Of a DNA stretch of 64,000 nt, positions 29,498-38,339 are shown in pieces. A program made the position numbers and the translations under genes. The notes below the pieces were generated by a model that did no database searches, was not told the origin of the DNA, and saw only the letters and a list, made by a program, of their open reading frames with translations. Position 1 is the stretch's first letter. Every line of letters starts with the position of its first letter. The stretch is from Sorangium cellulosum (lineage in GTDB: Bacteria > Myxococcota_A > Polyangia > Polyangiales > Polyangiaceae): positions 9,996,501-10,060,500 of the forward strand of contig NZ_CP012673.1 in the NCBI RefSeq assembly GCF_002950945.1, given 5' to 3'.

Positions 29498-30010
29498 CTA
29501 CTTGCCAGCGTTCATGACGCGCGCGTATCCCGTGTTGACGAAGTCCGAGATCGCCGCCGCGCCGAGCAGGGATGAGGCTGCCCGCGTGACGCGCGGCGAC
29601 ACGAAATAACCGAGGGTGAGCGCCAGCGACGCCCACATCGCGGCGCACCGAGGACACGTGAGGAGCTCGCCGATCGCGCGCGTCATGCCGTCGCCGCGCG
29701 GCGTCTCGTGGGTCTCGCCCGAGGCGTCCGGCTCGACGTCCGTGAACGGGGCGCGGACCGCCCGGGTCACCTTGTCGCGCGTGATCAGCCGGCTCAGCCG
29801 GTTCGTGGCGAGCCCGAGCAGGGCCACGTCGCGGAGCGGGATACGCGACGGCAGAGGCCGCCCTGCGCGCTCGAGCAGCACGAACGATCCCGCCGACAGG
29901 AGCAGGTAAGTACCCATCAGCCGGACGTAATGGGCGAGCGGCTCCTCTTCATGGCCGTGCCCGACCAGCGAATCGAGATTGAGCATGACGTCCGTGCACG
30001 CAACGTGCAT
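29498..30010 (-). CDS. DUF1360 domain-containing membrane protein
   Basis: About 170 residues from the ATG at 30010; an ATG at 29986 is equally possible. It contains a hydrophobic segment (GTYLLLSAGSFVLL), the DUF1360 features NRLSRLITRDKVT and RAPF, and the CxxC-containing LLTCPRCAAMWASL helix, followed by another hydrophobic region. DUF1360 proteins (YwiE-like) are small membrane proteins of unknown function. It lies upstream of the ferritin-like pair on the same strand. Confidence 0.82.
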   Translation of the reverse strand: MHVACTDVMLNLDSLVGHGHEEEPLAHYVRLMGTYLLLSAGSFVLLERAGRPLPSRIPLRDVALLGLATNRLSRLITRDKVTRAVRAPFTDVEPDASGETHETPRGDGMTRAIGELLTCPRCAAMWASLALTLGYFVSPRVTRAASSLLGAAAISDFVNTGYARVMNAGK

Positions 30011-30077
30011 GCCTGGCGGGCTCAGCGAGGTTGAGCGGCGAACGTCTGGACTCGACTCCTGAGCTCGCCAATCCACG

Positions 30078-31025
30078 TCATCGAGCGCGGCGCCGCCACG
30101 CGACGAGCGCGAGCACGAGCAGCGCGAGCGGCGGCAGGAGCGCGCGACCGGCCGTGCCGGACGTTAGGCAACATCCGCTCGGCTGCTCGCTCGTGCCCTG
30201 AGGGCCGAGCCCGCTCGCGGCGGAGCCGCTGCTCGCGCCGGCGTCGACCACGGCGGGCGCGGGGCACGGGTGCGCGGCGCGCCAGGCGTCGAACTGGCGC
30301 CGCAGCTCGGGCAGCGGGCTCTGCGACGCCAGATCGAGCACGTCCAGCTTCAGGTAACTTCCGGCCGGCTCGCCCTCGCGATCGACCTGGAGAAAGGCGT
30401 TGTCCGAGGGGATCCCGTGCGGGCCGGTGCAGCGGCGGTCGCCCTCGCCGTTCTGCCCGCCGGCCTCGAGGGCGCGCATCAACCGGTCCGCGAGGTCGCA
30501 GCCGTCGCCCTCGAACGCGGCGGCCGCCTGGTCGAGCACGCGCCCGCTCGTGAGCAGATTCCCCTGCACCGAGTAGACGAAGCTGCCCACCGCGCCTTGC
30601 CGGTCTTCCTTGTAGTCGTCCGCGCCCGCGCCCGTGTACCCCGCCGCGCGCCCGAGGAGGTCGACGATGGCGTACTGTCGCACCTCCGGTGAAGGATCGA
30701 TGTCCTTGCTGGTGATGATGGCGAGGATGTGCGCGGGGTCGGTGTCCATCGAAAGCAGCTCGATCGCCCGGGTCTTGCCCCGGAAGCGGGGGGCGTCGAG
30801 GTAGGCCTGGGCCGCGATCACCCCGTGTCCGGGCGACGCGCCGTAGACGATGCCCAGCCCCTCCGGGAAGTGGGGCACGATGGGTGTCACACACGAGGTG
30901 ATGGCGCCGCCGACTTGCCGGCTGGCCTTGTCGGCGGCCACGATCGAGTACGTCGCTCCGGCCGGCGCGGGCCAGAGCGCCGCGAGCGCGAAGAACAGGG
31001 GTGCGGAGGTTCGGGCGCGGAGCAT
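30078..31025 (-). CDS. DUF1028 protein with MYXO-CTERM-like tail
   Basis: 315 residues with an N-terminal signal peptide (ending GATYS), then a DUF1028 domain (TYSIVAADKASRQVGGAIT, GHGVIAAQAYLDA, VQGNLLTSGRVLD). DUF1028 is related to N-terminal-nucleophile hydrolases, and cleavage before the conserved Thr would fit. The C-terminus has a GCC motif, a hydrophobic helix (LLPPLALLVLALVAW) and an Arg cluster, the layout of MYXO-CTERM sorting signals. The protein should be exported and surface-sorted. Confidence 0.88.
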   Translation of the reverse strand: MLRARTSAPLFFALAALWPAPAGATYSIVAADKASRQVGGAITSCVTPIVPHFPEGLGIVYGASPGHGVIAAQAYLDAPRFRGKTRAIELLSMDTDPAHILAIITSKDIDPSPEVRQYAIVDLLGRAAGYTGAGADDYKEDRQGAVGSFVYSVQGNLLTSGRVLDQAAAAFEGDGCDLADRLMRALEAGGQNGEGDRRCTGPHGIPSDNAFLQVDREGEPAGSYLKLDVLDLASQSPLPELRRQFDAWRAAHPCPAPAVVDAGASSGSAASGLGPQGTSEQPSGCCLTSGTAGRALLPPLALLVLALVAWRRRAR

Positions 31026-31052
31026 GGTGCCTCTTCGTCTATGCTCGGCTGC

Positions 31053-31754
31053 ATGGAGCACCCGTTCAAGTTCGGCGCCCTTTACCGCGTGCGCAAGTCC
31101 TTTCGCGCGCCGCGCGACGAGTTCAACGCCGGGGACACGCTCGTGTACTGGCGCGACGCGTACAGCCACCACGAGGGGATGAAGGGTTATTTCTTCAGGG
31201 TCCCCGGGTCGGGCGGCGTCCGCTCGTGGGACATCGGCGTCGGCGAGGACGTGGGGGTCTGGGCCGAGCTGTTCCAGCAGGTTTCGGCGCCCGCGCGGCT
31301 CGTGGTCGCCGCCGAGGCGGGCGACGTCGCCGGGACACACGCGGCGCTCCTGGAGGGAGGGGCGCCCGTGGACTCGCTGACGATCGAGCTCGCCGCGGAG
31401 AAGGCGGTGCAGGGCGGGCACGCGGCGGTGGTCGAGCTCTTCCTCCGGGCGGGCGCGCTCTCGCCGGTGCAGCGCGAGATCGCGCTGCACCTCGCGGCCG
31501 GCGCCGGGCGCGCGGCGATCGTGCGGGCGCTGCTCTCGGCGGGCGCGGCCGCGGACGCGCTCGACGGCGCGGGGCAGACGCCGCTGATCCACGCGGCGTG
31601 CTCGGGCGACACGGAGACGGTCGCGGCGCTGCTCGACGGCGGCGCGGACGCGGGGTTCGTCGCCCGGAGCGGGGCGACGCCGCGGAGCCTGGCGGCGGCG
31701 CGCAACCACGGCGCGGTGGTCGCGCTGCTGGAGCGCGCGGGCGCGCAGGCGTGA
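31053..31754 (+). CDS. Ankyrin-repeat protein
   Basis: 233 residues from the ATG at 31053; an ATG at 31041 adds four residues. The first 75 residues form an SH3/DUF-like N-terminal domain (FGALYRVRKSFRAPRDEF). The rest carries about five degenerate ankyrin repeats (GQTPLIHAACSGDTETVAALL, GATPRSLAAARNHGAVVALLE). Ankyrin repeats mediate protein contacts. It is divergent from the DUF1028 gene with only 27 bases between the start codons. Confidence 0.88.
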   Translation: MEHPFKFGALYRVRKSFRAPRDEFNAGDTLVYWRDAYSHHEGMKGYFFRVPGSGGVRSWDIGVGEDVGVWAELFQQVSAPARLVVAAEAGDVAGTHAALLEGGAPVDSLTIELAAEKAVQGGHAAVVELFLRAGALSPVQREIALHLAAGAGRAAIVRALLSAGAAADALDGAGQTPLIHAACSGDTETVAALLDGGADAGFVARSGATPRSLAAARNHGAVVALLERAGAQA

Positions 31755-31761
31755 GGGGCGG

Positions 31762-32256
31762 TCAGCCGTCGCTCGGGCCCTGCTCTTCCCACCACTTCGC
31801 CATGCGCACCTGCATCTCCTCGACCGGGACGTCCTCGAGGAAGGTCGACACGATCCACTGGTGCCCGAAAGGGTCCTCGATCCTGCCCTCGCGGCGGCCG
31901 TAGAACTGGTCCTGGATCGGGTAGATGATCTTCGCGCCCGCCTCGACGGCGCGCGCCGCGACCGCGTCGGCGTCGTCGACATGGAGGTTGAGGACGATCG
32001 GCGTGCCGCCGAGCGCCTTCGGGCCGCGCGCGTTCCACTCGGGGGTCTCCTCGGCGATGCTGAAGATGGAGTCGCCGATGACGAGCTCGGCGCAGACGAT
32101 CGCGCCGCCGAGCTTCGGATCCGCGAGGCGAAACCGCTCGGTCGCGCCGAACGCCTTCTTGTAGAACGTGATGGCGTCCGGGGCGCCGGCGATGACGAGG
32201 TGCGGCATGACGGTGTGGTAGGGGGAACGCGGGGCGGGGCTGGGTCGCTTGCTCAT
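31762..32256 (-). CDS. VOC family (PhnB/glyoxalase-like) protein
   Basis: 164 residues from the ATG at 32256. The single vicinal-oxygen-chelate module has the PhnB-like pattern MPHLVIAGAPDAITFYKKAFGA, VLNLHVDDADAVAARAVEAGA and EDPFGHQWIVSTFLEDV. Relatives are glyoxalase-, fosfomycin- or bleomycin-resistance-type proteins, and most remain uncharacterised. Its stop faces the ankyrin gene's stop seven bases away. Confidence 0.9.
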   Translation of the reverse strand: MSKRPSPAPRSPYHTVMPHLVIAGAPDAITFYKKAFGATERFRLADPKLGGAIVCAELVIGDSIFSIAEETPEWNARGPKALGGTPIVLNLHVDDADAVAARAVEAGAKIIYPIQDQFYGRREGRIEDPFGHQWIVSTFLEDVPVEEMQVRMAKWWEEQGPSDG

Positions 32257-32326
32257 GGGGAGCAAGATGCGCGCGGGGCCGGGGCGGGTATTGTAAAAAC
32301 GAGGCGGCGAAGACGAGGCGGCCGGC

Positions 32327-33145
32327 TCAGCCCCCGAGCGGGACGTGGTTGCGCTCGCGGCGCCGCGCCGTGTACTCGGTCGGGGTCAGGCCCGCGAACG
32401 CGCGGAAGTCGTGGATGAAGTGCGCCTGGTCGTAGTAGCCGCACGCGGCCGCGACGCCCGCCCACGAGACGCGCTCGCCGCGCTCGATGGACGTGAGCGC
32501 CTGCTGGAAGCGCCGCACGCGGCAGTACCGCTTCGGCGTGAGGCCGACCTGCTCGGTGAAGCTGCGGATGAACCGCTTCGGGGGCATGCCGAGCTGCCCG
32601 GTGACGTCGCCCACCGTGTACGCGCGCCTCGGGTCGGCGAACGCGGCGAGCGCGAAGGCGACCGCGGGGTCGCCCTCGCGGGAGCGGTCGAGCCGCGCGG
32701 CGAGCGCGGCGCCGAGGGCGCGGAGCTTCGCGTCCGGCGTGGGCGCCTCGAGGACACGCTCGCGCACGAGGCCGGCCTCGCGGCCCCAGAGCGCGTCGAG
32801 CGAGACGTGCTCGCCGCCGAGCGCCTCGGTCTCGGGGCCGAAGAACACGAAGGCGCCGCCCGGCGCGAACTCGGCGCCGACGATGAGCCGCTGCTCGGCC
32901 GTGTCGATCGTGAAGTGCTCGGCGTGAGCGCCGCAGACGGCGACGCCGCCCAGGCGGCGGCAGCGCGCGGGGTCGTCGCCGTCGTACGAGCGCAGCTCGT
33001 CCTCGGCGAGGTTGATGAGCAGGCTCATCGAGCCGGTGGGGAGCACGCGCTCGAGCAGGTCCGGGAGCTCGGGGGCGGCGTAGTACCAGAGCAGCGAGAC
33101 GAAGCGGCCGAGGGGGGGAGGCGGGGCGTACGTGACGAAGTGCAT
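32327..33145 (-). CDS. AraC-family transcriptional regulator
   Basis: 272 residues. The C-terminal 100 residues hold the two helix-turn-helix units of AraC regulators (YTVGDVTGQLGMPPKRFIRSF, then WAGVAAACGYYDQAHFIHDF followed by FAGLTPTEY). The N-terminal region resembles the DUF6597 sensor of many GlxA/AraC-type proteins (LLWYYAAPELPD, LPTGSMSLLINL). The signal is unknown. It is divergent from the NACHT gene, with repeated sequence in the shared upstream region. Confidence 0.92.
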   Translation of the reverse strand: MHFVTYAPPPPLGRFVSLLWYYAAPELPDLLERVLPTGSMSLLINLAEDELRSYDGDDPARCRRLGGVAVCGAHAEHFTIDTAEQRLIVGAEFAPGGAFVFFGPETEALGGEHVSLDALWGREAGLVRERVLEAPTPDAKLRALGAALAARLDRSREGDPAVAFALAAFADPRRAYTVGDVTGQLGMPPKRFIRSFTEQVGLTPKRYCRVRRFQQALTSIERGERVSWAGVAAACGYYDQAHFIHDFRAFAGLTPTEYTARRRERNHVPLGG

Positions 33146-33250
33146 GGCGGCTCGTGGGGGGGCAGGATGCCATGAGCCGGGGGCTGATGGGACGTGCGGC
33201 GGGGGAGGCGGCCGTTCCGGGCGGGTGGGAGGGCGGTGAGTGCGCGGTGA

Positions 33251-33288
33251 GAGCGCGGTGAGCGCAGGGTGCGAGCGCGGTGAGCGCA
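33251..33288. repeat. 16-bp direct repeats in a divergent promoter region
   Basis: gagcgcggtgagcgca occurs exactly at 33251-33266 and 33273-33288, in 22-bp phase, with further degenerate copies on both sides. They lie between the AraC and NACHT genes and could be regulator sites or a minisatellite remnant. Confidence 0.6.
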
Positions 33289-33343
33289 AGGTGGGCGCTC
33301 GGTGGCTGGACGGTGAGGAGGGCGCTCTCTAGGATGCGGGCGC

Positions 33344-35785
33344 GTGGTGGCGGCTGTACGAGAGGCGAAGGCCAGGGCGGGGAAAGGCAAGGCCGCCCGG
33401 GCGAAGGGCCGGTCCGGGGCGGAGCCCGCCGCGGCGGTGGAGTCGCCGGGGGCGCTGCTCGACGGAATTTTCACCGCGGTTGGGGAAAGCCCGCAGGCGG
33501 GCGGCGCGCTGCCGGAGATCGTGCGCAAGAACCGGCGGGAACGGGCGAAGCGGCGGCTCCTGGATGCACTCGCGGCGCGTGGGGATTATCCGGTGCCGGA
33601 GACCCTGCGCGGGGAGTTGCGCACGCTGGTGGAGCGCTGGGCGCAGAAGGGGTTCGAGGACGCGTTTGCGGAGGCGGATGCGTTCGAGATCCGGTGCGTG
33701 GAAGAACGCGCGGTGCTCGACGCGGCGGCGCGAGGGGACGAGGAGGCGCGCTTCGCGGCGGCGGAGCGCGTTTACCGGCGCGAGGTCGAGGCGAGGTATG
33801 GGCAGATCGAGATCCGCGGGCTGCAGCTCAGCGCGCGCGTCCGGCAGGATCTCGAGATCGCCTATGTGCCGCTGCATGTTGAGGTTTTGTCGGAGCCGCG
33901 GTCCGCGTCGACTTCCACGAAGATGGCTGGCGGCAAGCCGAAGGCCGGAGCGCGGACGGCCAAGCACAAGGACCTAGCGACGATGCTGCGTGCGCTGGCG
34001 CAGCTGCGTGCGCAAGAGCGGCCACGGGTGCTCGCAACGGACGCGCTGAAGGCGCACCCACGGCTCCTGCTGGTCGGCGAACCGGGCAGCGGCAAGTCGA
34101 CGCTCGTCGCGTACCTGGCCACGCGTGCCGCCCGGGGCGAGCTGCCCGTGCCCGCAGCAAGAACACATCCGGCGCTGATTCCCTTCGTGGTGCCGGTGAG
34201 GTCGCTTCAGGACGCGGCCGCTACCCCGGAGGCGATCGCGCATGCCGCCGGCACGGAGCGCTGGTTCGTGGAAGCAGCCCTCCGGCACGGTCGCGCGTTG
34301 CTCCTCGTCGACGGATTGGATGAGGCACGGACGGACGTGGGGGGAAAGGTGCTCCCGGCGGTGATGGAAACGGCCGACGCGCATCCGGGCAACCATGTGG
34401 TCGTCACGACCAGGCCAGTCGGCACTCCGGGCAAGGACGAGATAACGCCCGGAGGCTTCACGCGTGCGCGGCTCGTGCCGATGACGCGCGACGAGGTCGG
34501 CGTCTTCATCGACCGATGGTGCCTCGCCGCCGAGCTCAGCCTCAACAAGCCTCATAGACAAGCCGAGGTGGACGCGAGGGCGGCCGCTGACGATCTGAAG
34601 GAGCGAGTGAGGGCGAGCCGGGCCATCGAGAAGCTCGCGCAGACGACGCTCCTCTGCTCCGTGATCTGCGTCGTCCACCGCTTCTTGGGGCAGCGGATCC
34701 CGGAGCGCCGGGTCGCCCTTTACGAGGCGATCACCAACGTCCTGCTCTACGAGTGGGACCGGGCGAAGTTCCCGGAGGGCACGGCCATCGGCAAGCTCGA
34801 CGCGCATGCCAAGCGCGCTCTGCTCGCCCGTCTCGCTCTGTCGATGCACGAGGCGCGCGTGGCGGAGCTTCCAGCAGAGGAGGTCGTGAAGCGCCTGGCA
34901 GCGCACCTGCCCGACTTAGGCTTTCCTGAGGAGGACGCGTCGGCGATAGTGGCGGAGATCCGCGACCGCAACGGCGTGCTCGTGGAGCGAACAGCGGGCG
35001 CCTTCGCGTTCTCACATCTGACGTTCCAGGAGTATCTCGCAGCGATGGAGCTGGTGAATCTACACGCGCACGACCAGCTACTGCGCAAATACAAGGATAG
35101 ATGGTGGCACGAGGTCATCGTCCTGGCGGCCGGGTTCCCCGGCGCGCATGCGGAGAAGATCATCCGGGGGCTGCTCACGAAGGACGGCGAGTCGGTCGAC
35201 GCGGGCACGATGCTCGCCGCGCAGTGTACCGAGACGGCCGTCGAAGTACGGAAGCCGCTGCGGAGAGAGATCGAGAACAGGGTGGCGAGGCTGGTTCCAC
35301 CAGAGAGTCCCAAAGAGTTCGAGACGCTGGTCGGCCTTGGCGAGCTGGCTGGGCCGGTGCTCCTTCGCGCGCTCGACACTGCGAGCACCGAAGGTAAGGC
35401 CTCGATCATCATGGTGCTTTCGGAGATCAGGTATGAGCCGGCTACCAGGCAGGTACTAAGATTCTTGAAGGACCCGAGCCGAACCAAACGACCGTTCGCG
35501 GATTCGGGCGAGATGATCGCCCAGTCGTACACCCTCGCAGAGTGTGCAGTAGTTTTCGCTCACTGGCTACTCGACGAATCCGAAACGGCGTTCTCCGCAT
35601 ACCTCGACGCCATGCCCTCGGCCGATCCAAGCGTCATCCGAATCCTGCGAGTCATCGCGAATAGCGAGAAAATCCCCCGGCTCCGAATCAAATACGAAGC
35701 GCTCATTTCACGTTACGAGGCCGCACACGCGAAGACGTCTTCTTCGGCCTCGCCTTCGCCCAGGCGCGCCGCACGTTCTGGTTGA
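33344..35785 (+). CDS. NACHT-domain NTPase
   Basis: 813 residues from a GTG at 33344. A charged, helical N-terminal region (1-210) with no recognised enzymatic domain precedes a NACHT module: Walker A GEPGSGKS (245-252), Walker B LLLVDGLDE (D323), a sensor-like VVTTRPVG, and a downstream helical region containing AFAFSHLTFQEYLAA, a segment typical of NACHT proteins. HEAT-like helices make up the C-terminus. Bacterial NACHT proteins include anti-phage defence NTPases, so a defence role is possible. Codon GC falls toward the 3' end. Confidence 0.9.
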   Translation: MVAAVREAKARAGKGKAARAKGRSGAEPAAAVESPGALLDGIFTAVGESPQAGGALPEIVRKNRRERAKRRLLDALAARGDYPVPETLRGELRTLVERWAQKGFEDAFAEADAFEIRCVEERAVLDAAARGDEEARFAAAERVYRREVEARYGQIEIRGLQLSARVRQDLEIAYVPLHVEVLSEPRSASTSTKMAGGKPKAGARTAKHKDLATMLRALAQLRAQERPRVLATDALKAHPRLLLVGEPGSGKSTLVAYLATRAARGELPVPAARTHPALIPFVVPVRSLQDAAATPEAIAHAAGTERWFVEAALRHGRALLLVDGLDEARTDVGGKVLPAVMETADAHPGNHVVVTTRPVGTPGKDEITPGGFTRARLVPMTRDEVGVFIDRWCLAAELSLNKPHRQAEVDARAAADDLKERVRASRAIEKLAQTTLLCSVICVVHRFLGQRIPERRVALYEAITNVLLYEWDRAKFPEGTAIGKLDAHAKRALLARLALSMHEARVAELPAEEVVKRLAAHLPDLGFPEEDASAIVAEIRDRNGVLVERTAGAFAFSHLTFQEYLAAMELVNLHAHDQLLRKYKDRWWHEVIVLAAGFPGAHAEKIIRGLLTKDGESVDAGTMLAAQCTETAVEVRKPLRREIENRVARLVPPESPKEFETLVGLGELAGPVLLRALDTASTEGKASIIMVLSEIRYEPATRQVLRFLKDPSRTKRPFADSGEMIAQSYTLAECAVVFAHWLLDESETAFSAYLDAMPSADPSVIRILRVIANSEKIPRLRIKYEALISRYEAAHAKTSSSASPSPRRAARSG

Positions 35786-36083
35786 TCGCCGCGGAGAACT
35801 CGTCGGGGCCGTCGAGCAGCAGATCGTCCAGCGGAAAGCCGGGACGGCCTATCAGATTGACTACGAGCTTCAGGTGTCTCTCGATCACCATTCCCCGGTG
35901 CCGGGCCAGCCAGTGCCGGTTCAGATCGAGGTCCTCGACCGTGCGCTGCGCCTGCTCATCACCCTTACGGCTCCTGATCGCACCGTTCCTCGCGAACACG
36001 AAACGGCTACTCGGTTCGCCCTCGTCGGGGGCCACATACCCCTCTTTCGGCCACTTGTCACCCTTGGCAACATTGCACCCCAT
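35703..36083 (-). CDS. Hypothetical protein overlapping the NACHT gene
   Basis: 126 residues on the opposite strand, its last 83 bases overlapping the 3' end of the NACHT gene. The sequence looks protein-like (GYVAPDEGEPSSRFVFARNG, IERHLKLVVNLIGRPGFPLDDLLLDG) with a basic tail. The region is lower in GC than its surroundings. No family recognised. Its tight tail-to-tail overlap suggests it arrived with the NACHT gene. Confidence 0.65.
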   Translation of the reverse strand: MGCNVAKGDKWPKEGYVAPDEGEPSSRFVFARNGAIRSRKGDEQAQRTVEDLDLNRHWLARHRGMVIERHLKLVVNLIGRPGFPLDDLLLDGPDEFSAAINQNVRRAWAKARPKKTSSRVRPRNVK

Positions 36084-36264
36084 AGCACGAGCCGGGAGAC
36101 ACCCCCGCTATCTGCCCCCGGCGAGGGCGCCGGCGGCGACCTGTTCGGCCTGCGTCGCGTCGTCACGCGGCGAGTATATCCAGGCGCGCCTCGTGTACCA
36201 TCCCGCCGCGCCGCACCTGGCGCGGCGACTGAGTCCCACCCCAGCCTGCCACGAGGAGAACACC

Positions 36265-36651
36265 ATGCCGCGCGTCATCCACTTCGAGGTCCACGCCGAC
36301 GATCCCCAGCGCGCCATGCGCTTCTACGCCGAGGTCTTCGGCTGGCAGTTCGAGCGCTTCGGCCAGATCGACTACTGGAGCATCCAGACCGGCGACGCGG
36401 CGAGCTCCGGGATCGACGGCGGGCTGATGCCGCGCCGCGGACCGCGGCCTCCCGAGGGGCAGCCCGTGAACGCCTATCCTTGCACCATCGAGGTGGACGA
36501 CATCGACCTTTACCTGAAGAAGGTCGCCACCGCGGACGGCAAGAACGTCGTCCCCAAGATGGCGATCCCCGGCGTCGGCTGGCTCGCCTATTGCCACGAT
36601 ACGGAAGGCAACGTCTTCGGGCTCATGCAGCCGGATCCGAGCGCCGCATAG
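36265..36651 (+). CDS. VOC family protein
   Basis: 128 residues, one glyoxalase/bleomycin-resistance-type module: MPRVIHFEVHADDPQRAMRFYAEVFGWQFE, with GIDGGLMPRR in the middle and DTEGNVFGLMQPDPSA at the end. The histidine in the first strand and the late glutamate could bind metal. Function unknown. The start follows a strong ribosome site (acgaggagaa). Confidence 0.93.
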   Translation: MPRVIHFEVHADDPQRAMRFYAEVFGWQFERFGQIDYWSIQTGDAASSGIDGGLMPRRGPRPPEGQPVNAYPCTIEVDDIDLYLKKVATADGKNVVPKMAIPGVGWLAYCHDTEGNVFGLMQPDPSAA

Positions 36652-36672
36652 GACAGCCGCGCGCCCTCGACC

Positions 36673-37797
36673 TCACAACGCACGATCCAACGGCGCGGCG
36701 GGCGCTTCGCCCCTCGCCAGCGCCAGCCCGGGCGCCGGCGCCGGCGCGGTCCGGCCGTCGAGCAGCGCGCCGGCCGCGGTGAGCGCCGCGACGATCGCGA
36801 CCGCGCCCGCCCAGAGCGGGAGAGGGGTTAGCTCCGGCGCGTGATGGAGCAGCACGAGCGCGCCGATCAGCGCCGCCAGGAAGAGCGCCGCCGCGCCAGC
36901 GCGCGACCCGAGCGGCCGCTCCGGGCCATAGACCACGTAGCCCGGGTCGGTGCGCAGCGGGCCCGGCTCGGGCGGAGACGCCTCGGACCGGAAGCCCGGC
37001 GGCCGCAGATAGACGAGCAGCTTGCCCCGGAGGCGCGGCTCCGCGGCCGCCATGCGCCAGAGCCTGCGCCACGGATCGAGGTTGGCGCGCACCGCGTTGA
37101 AGCTGCGGAGCGGCTTGACGACGCCGTAACGCGGCGGCGCCTCCTCCTGCCGGAACGAGCCGAACAGCCGGTCCCACACGATGAGGACGCCGCCGTAGTT
37201 CTTGTCGAGATACTCCGCGTCCACGCCGTGGTGCACGCGGTGATGCGAGGGCGTGTTGAGCACCCGCTCCAGCACGCCGAGGCGGCCCACGAGCCGCGTG
37301 TGGATCCAGAACTGATACAGGGTGTTCAGCGAATACGTCGTGAGGAGCACGACCGGCGGGAAGCCGAGCAGGGCGAGAGGCCAGTAGAACGGCCAGAAAA
37401 AGGCGCGCTGAAGCCAGCTCTGGCGCAGCGCGACCGAGAGGTTGTAGTCCTCGCTCTGGTGGTGGACCTCGTGGGCCGCCCACAGAAAGCCGACCTCATG
37501 GCTCGCGCGGTGGGCCCAGTAATAACAGAAGTCGACCGCCGCGAAGCAGGCGAGCCAGACCGCAGGGGAGCTCGGCGAGAGCCGGACGAGCGCGGCGCGC
37601 TCGAAGAGGAGCACGTACACGAACACGCCGGCGCTCACCAGGGCAACGATGGCCTGCTGCCCGACCCCACACGAAAGGTTCGCGATCGCGTCGGAGAAGC
37701 GGTAGTCGCGGCGCCCGCGGCGGCGGCTGAGCCAGAGCTCGACGCCGATGAACACGAAGAAAGCCGGCACCGCGAGCAGGATCAAGTTCGGCGTCAC
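36673..37797 (-). CDS. Sterol desaturase / fatty acid hydroxylase family protein
   Basis: 374 residues with several transmembrane helices and the three histidine clusters of membrane diiron hydroxylases: HRASH, HEVHHQ and HHRVHH. The C-terminal extension with two further hydrophobic helices resembles alkylglycerol monooxygenase-type bacterial members. It should hydroxylate or desaturate a lipid at the membrane; the substrate is not evident. Confidence 0.92.
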   Translation of the reverse strand: MTPNLILLAVPAFFVFIGVELWLSRRRGRRDYRFSDAIANLSCGVGQQAIVALVSAGVFVYVLLFERAALVRLSPSSPAVWLACFAAVDFCYYWAHRASHEVGFLWAAHEVHHQSEDYNLSVALRQSWLQRAFFWPFYWPLALLGFPPVVLLTTYSLNTLYQFWIHTRLVGRLGVLERVLNTPSHHRVHHGVDAEYLDKNYGGVLIVWDRLFGSFRQEEAPPRYGVVKPLRSFNAVRANLDPWRRLWRMAAAEPRLRGKLLVYLRPPGFRSEASPPEPGPLRTDPGYVVYGPERPLGSRAGAAALFLAALIGALVLLHHAPELTPLPLWAGAVAIVAALTAAGALLDGRTAPAPAPGLALARGEAPAAPLDRAL

Positions 37798-38339
37798 GCC
37801 CCGCCTCCCCGGGCCGCCGCGCAGCGGACCGGCCCGCGGCCCATCCTACCCTGAACGCCGCGGGGGCGCCCGGGAGATGCCTTGCATGGGCTCGACCGAG
37901 CGGTTCGCCTCGACGGCCGCCGCGGAGGCCCCCCGAGCCGGCCGCCCCGCCGCAGCGCCATACCGCTGCGACCCTCCAAGCCGATGCCGCCGCAGCGCCA
38001 CACCGCTGCGACCTCGCGAGCCGACGGCGCCACCACGTCGTTCCGAGTGGCACCCACGGCGTCCTTCCCCGTTGACGCTGAACCGATTAAGTGGTCTGCA
38101 TGCGCCCGGGTCAATCGCAGCGCAGCTCGATCCGATGAGCCTTCGCGACGAGCCGCCGCGACGCGCGTCCACAGGACGGCGACCGCACGGACGGAGAATT
38201 GCACCAGCGCAGAAAGCGCAGAAAGCGCAGGAGACGATGACCCCCGGACATCTCCGGCGGCCAGGACCCCTGGCCACCGCGAAGGCTCCGCGCCGTCGCT
38301 CCTGAGGAACGACACTCCACTTACGTAGAGGGAACGATC
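37798..38339. other. 542-base intergenic region with short repeats
   Basis: Between the divergent hydroxylase and mannanase genes. It contains two 27-base near-identical copies 40 bases apart (37947 and 37987) and a run of gcgcagaaa units near 38206-38240. It should hold both promoters. No credible gene. Confidence 0.5.
37947..38013. repeat. 27-bp direct repeat, two copies
   Basis: The segments 37947-37973 and 37987-38013 differ at one base; their core is cgcagcgccaYaccgctgcg, itself an imperfect palindrome. Spacing is 40 bases. They could be twin binding sites upstream of the mannanase gene or a small repeat. Confidence 0.65.
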
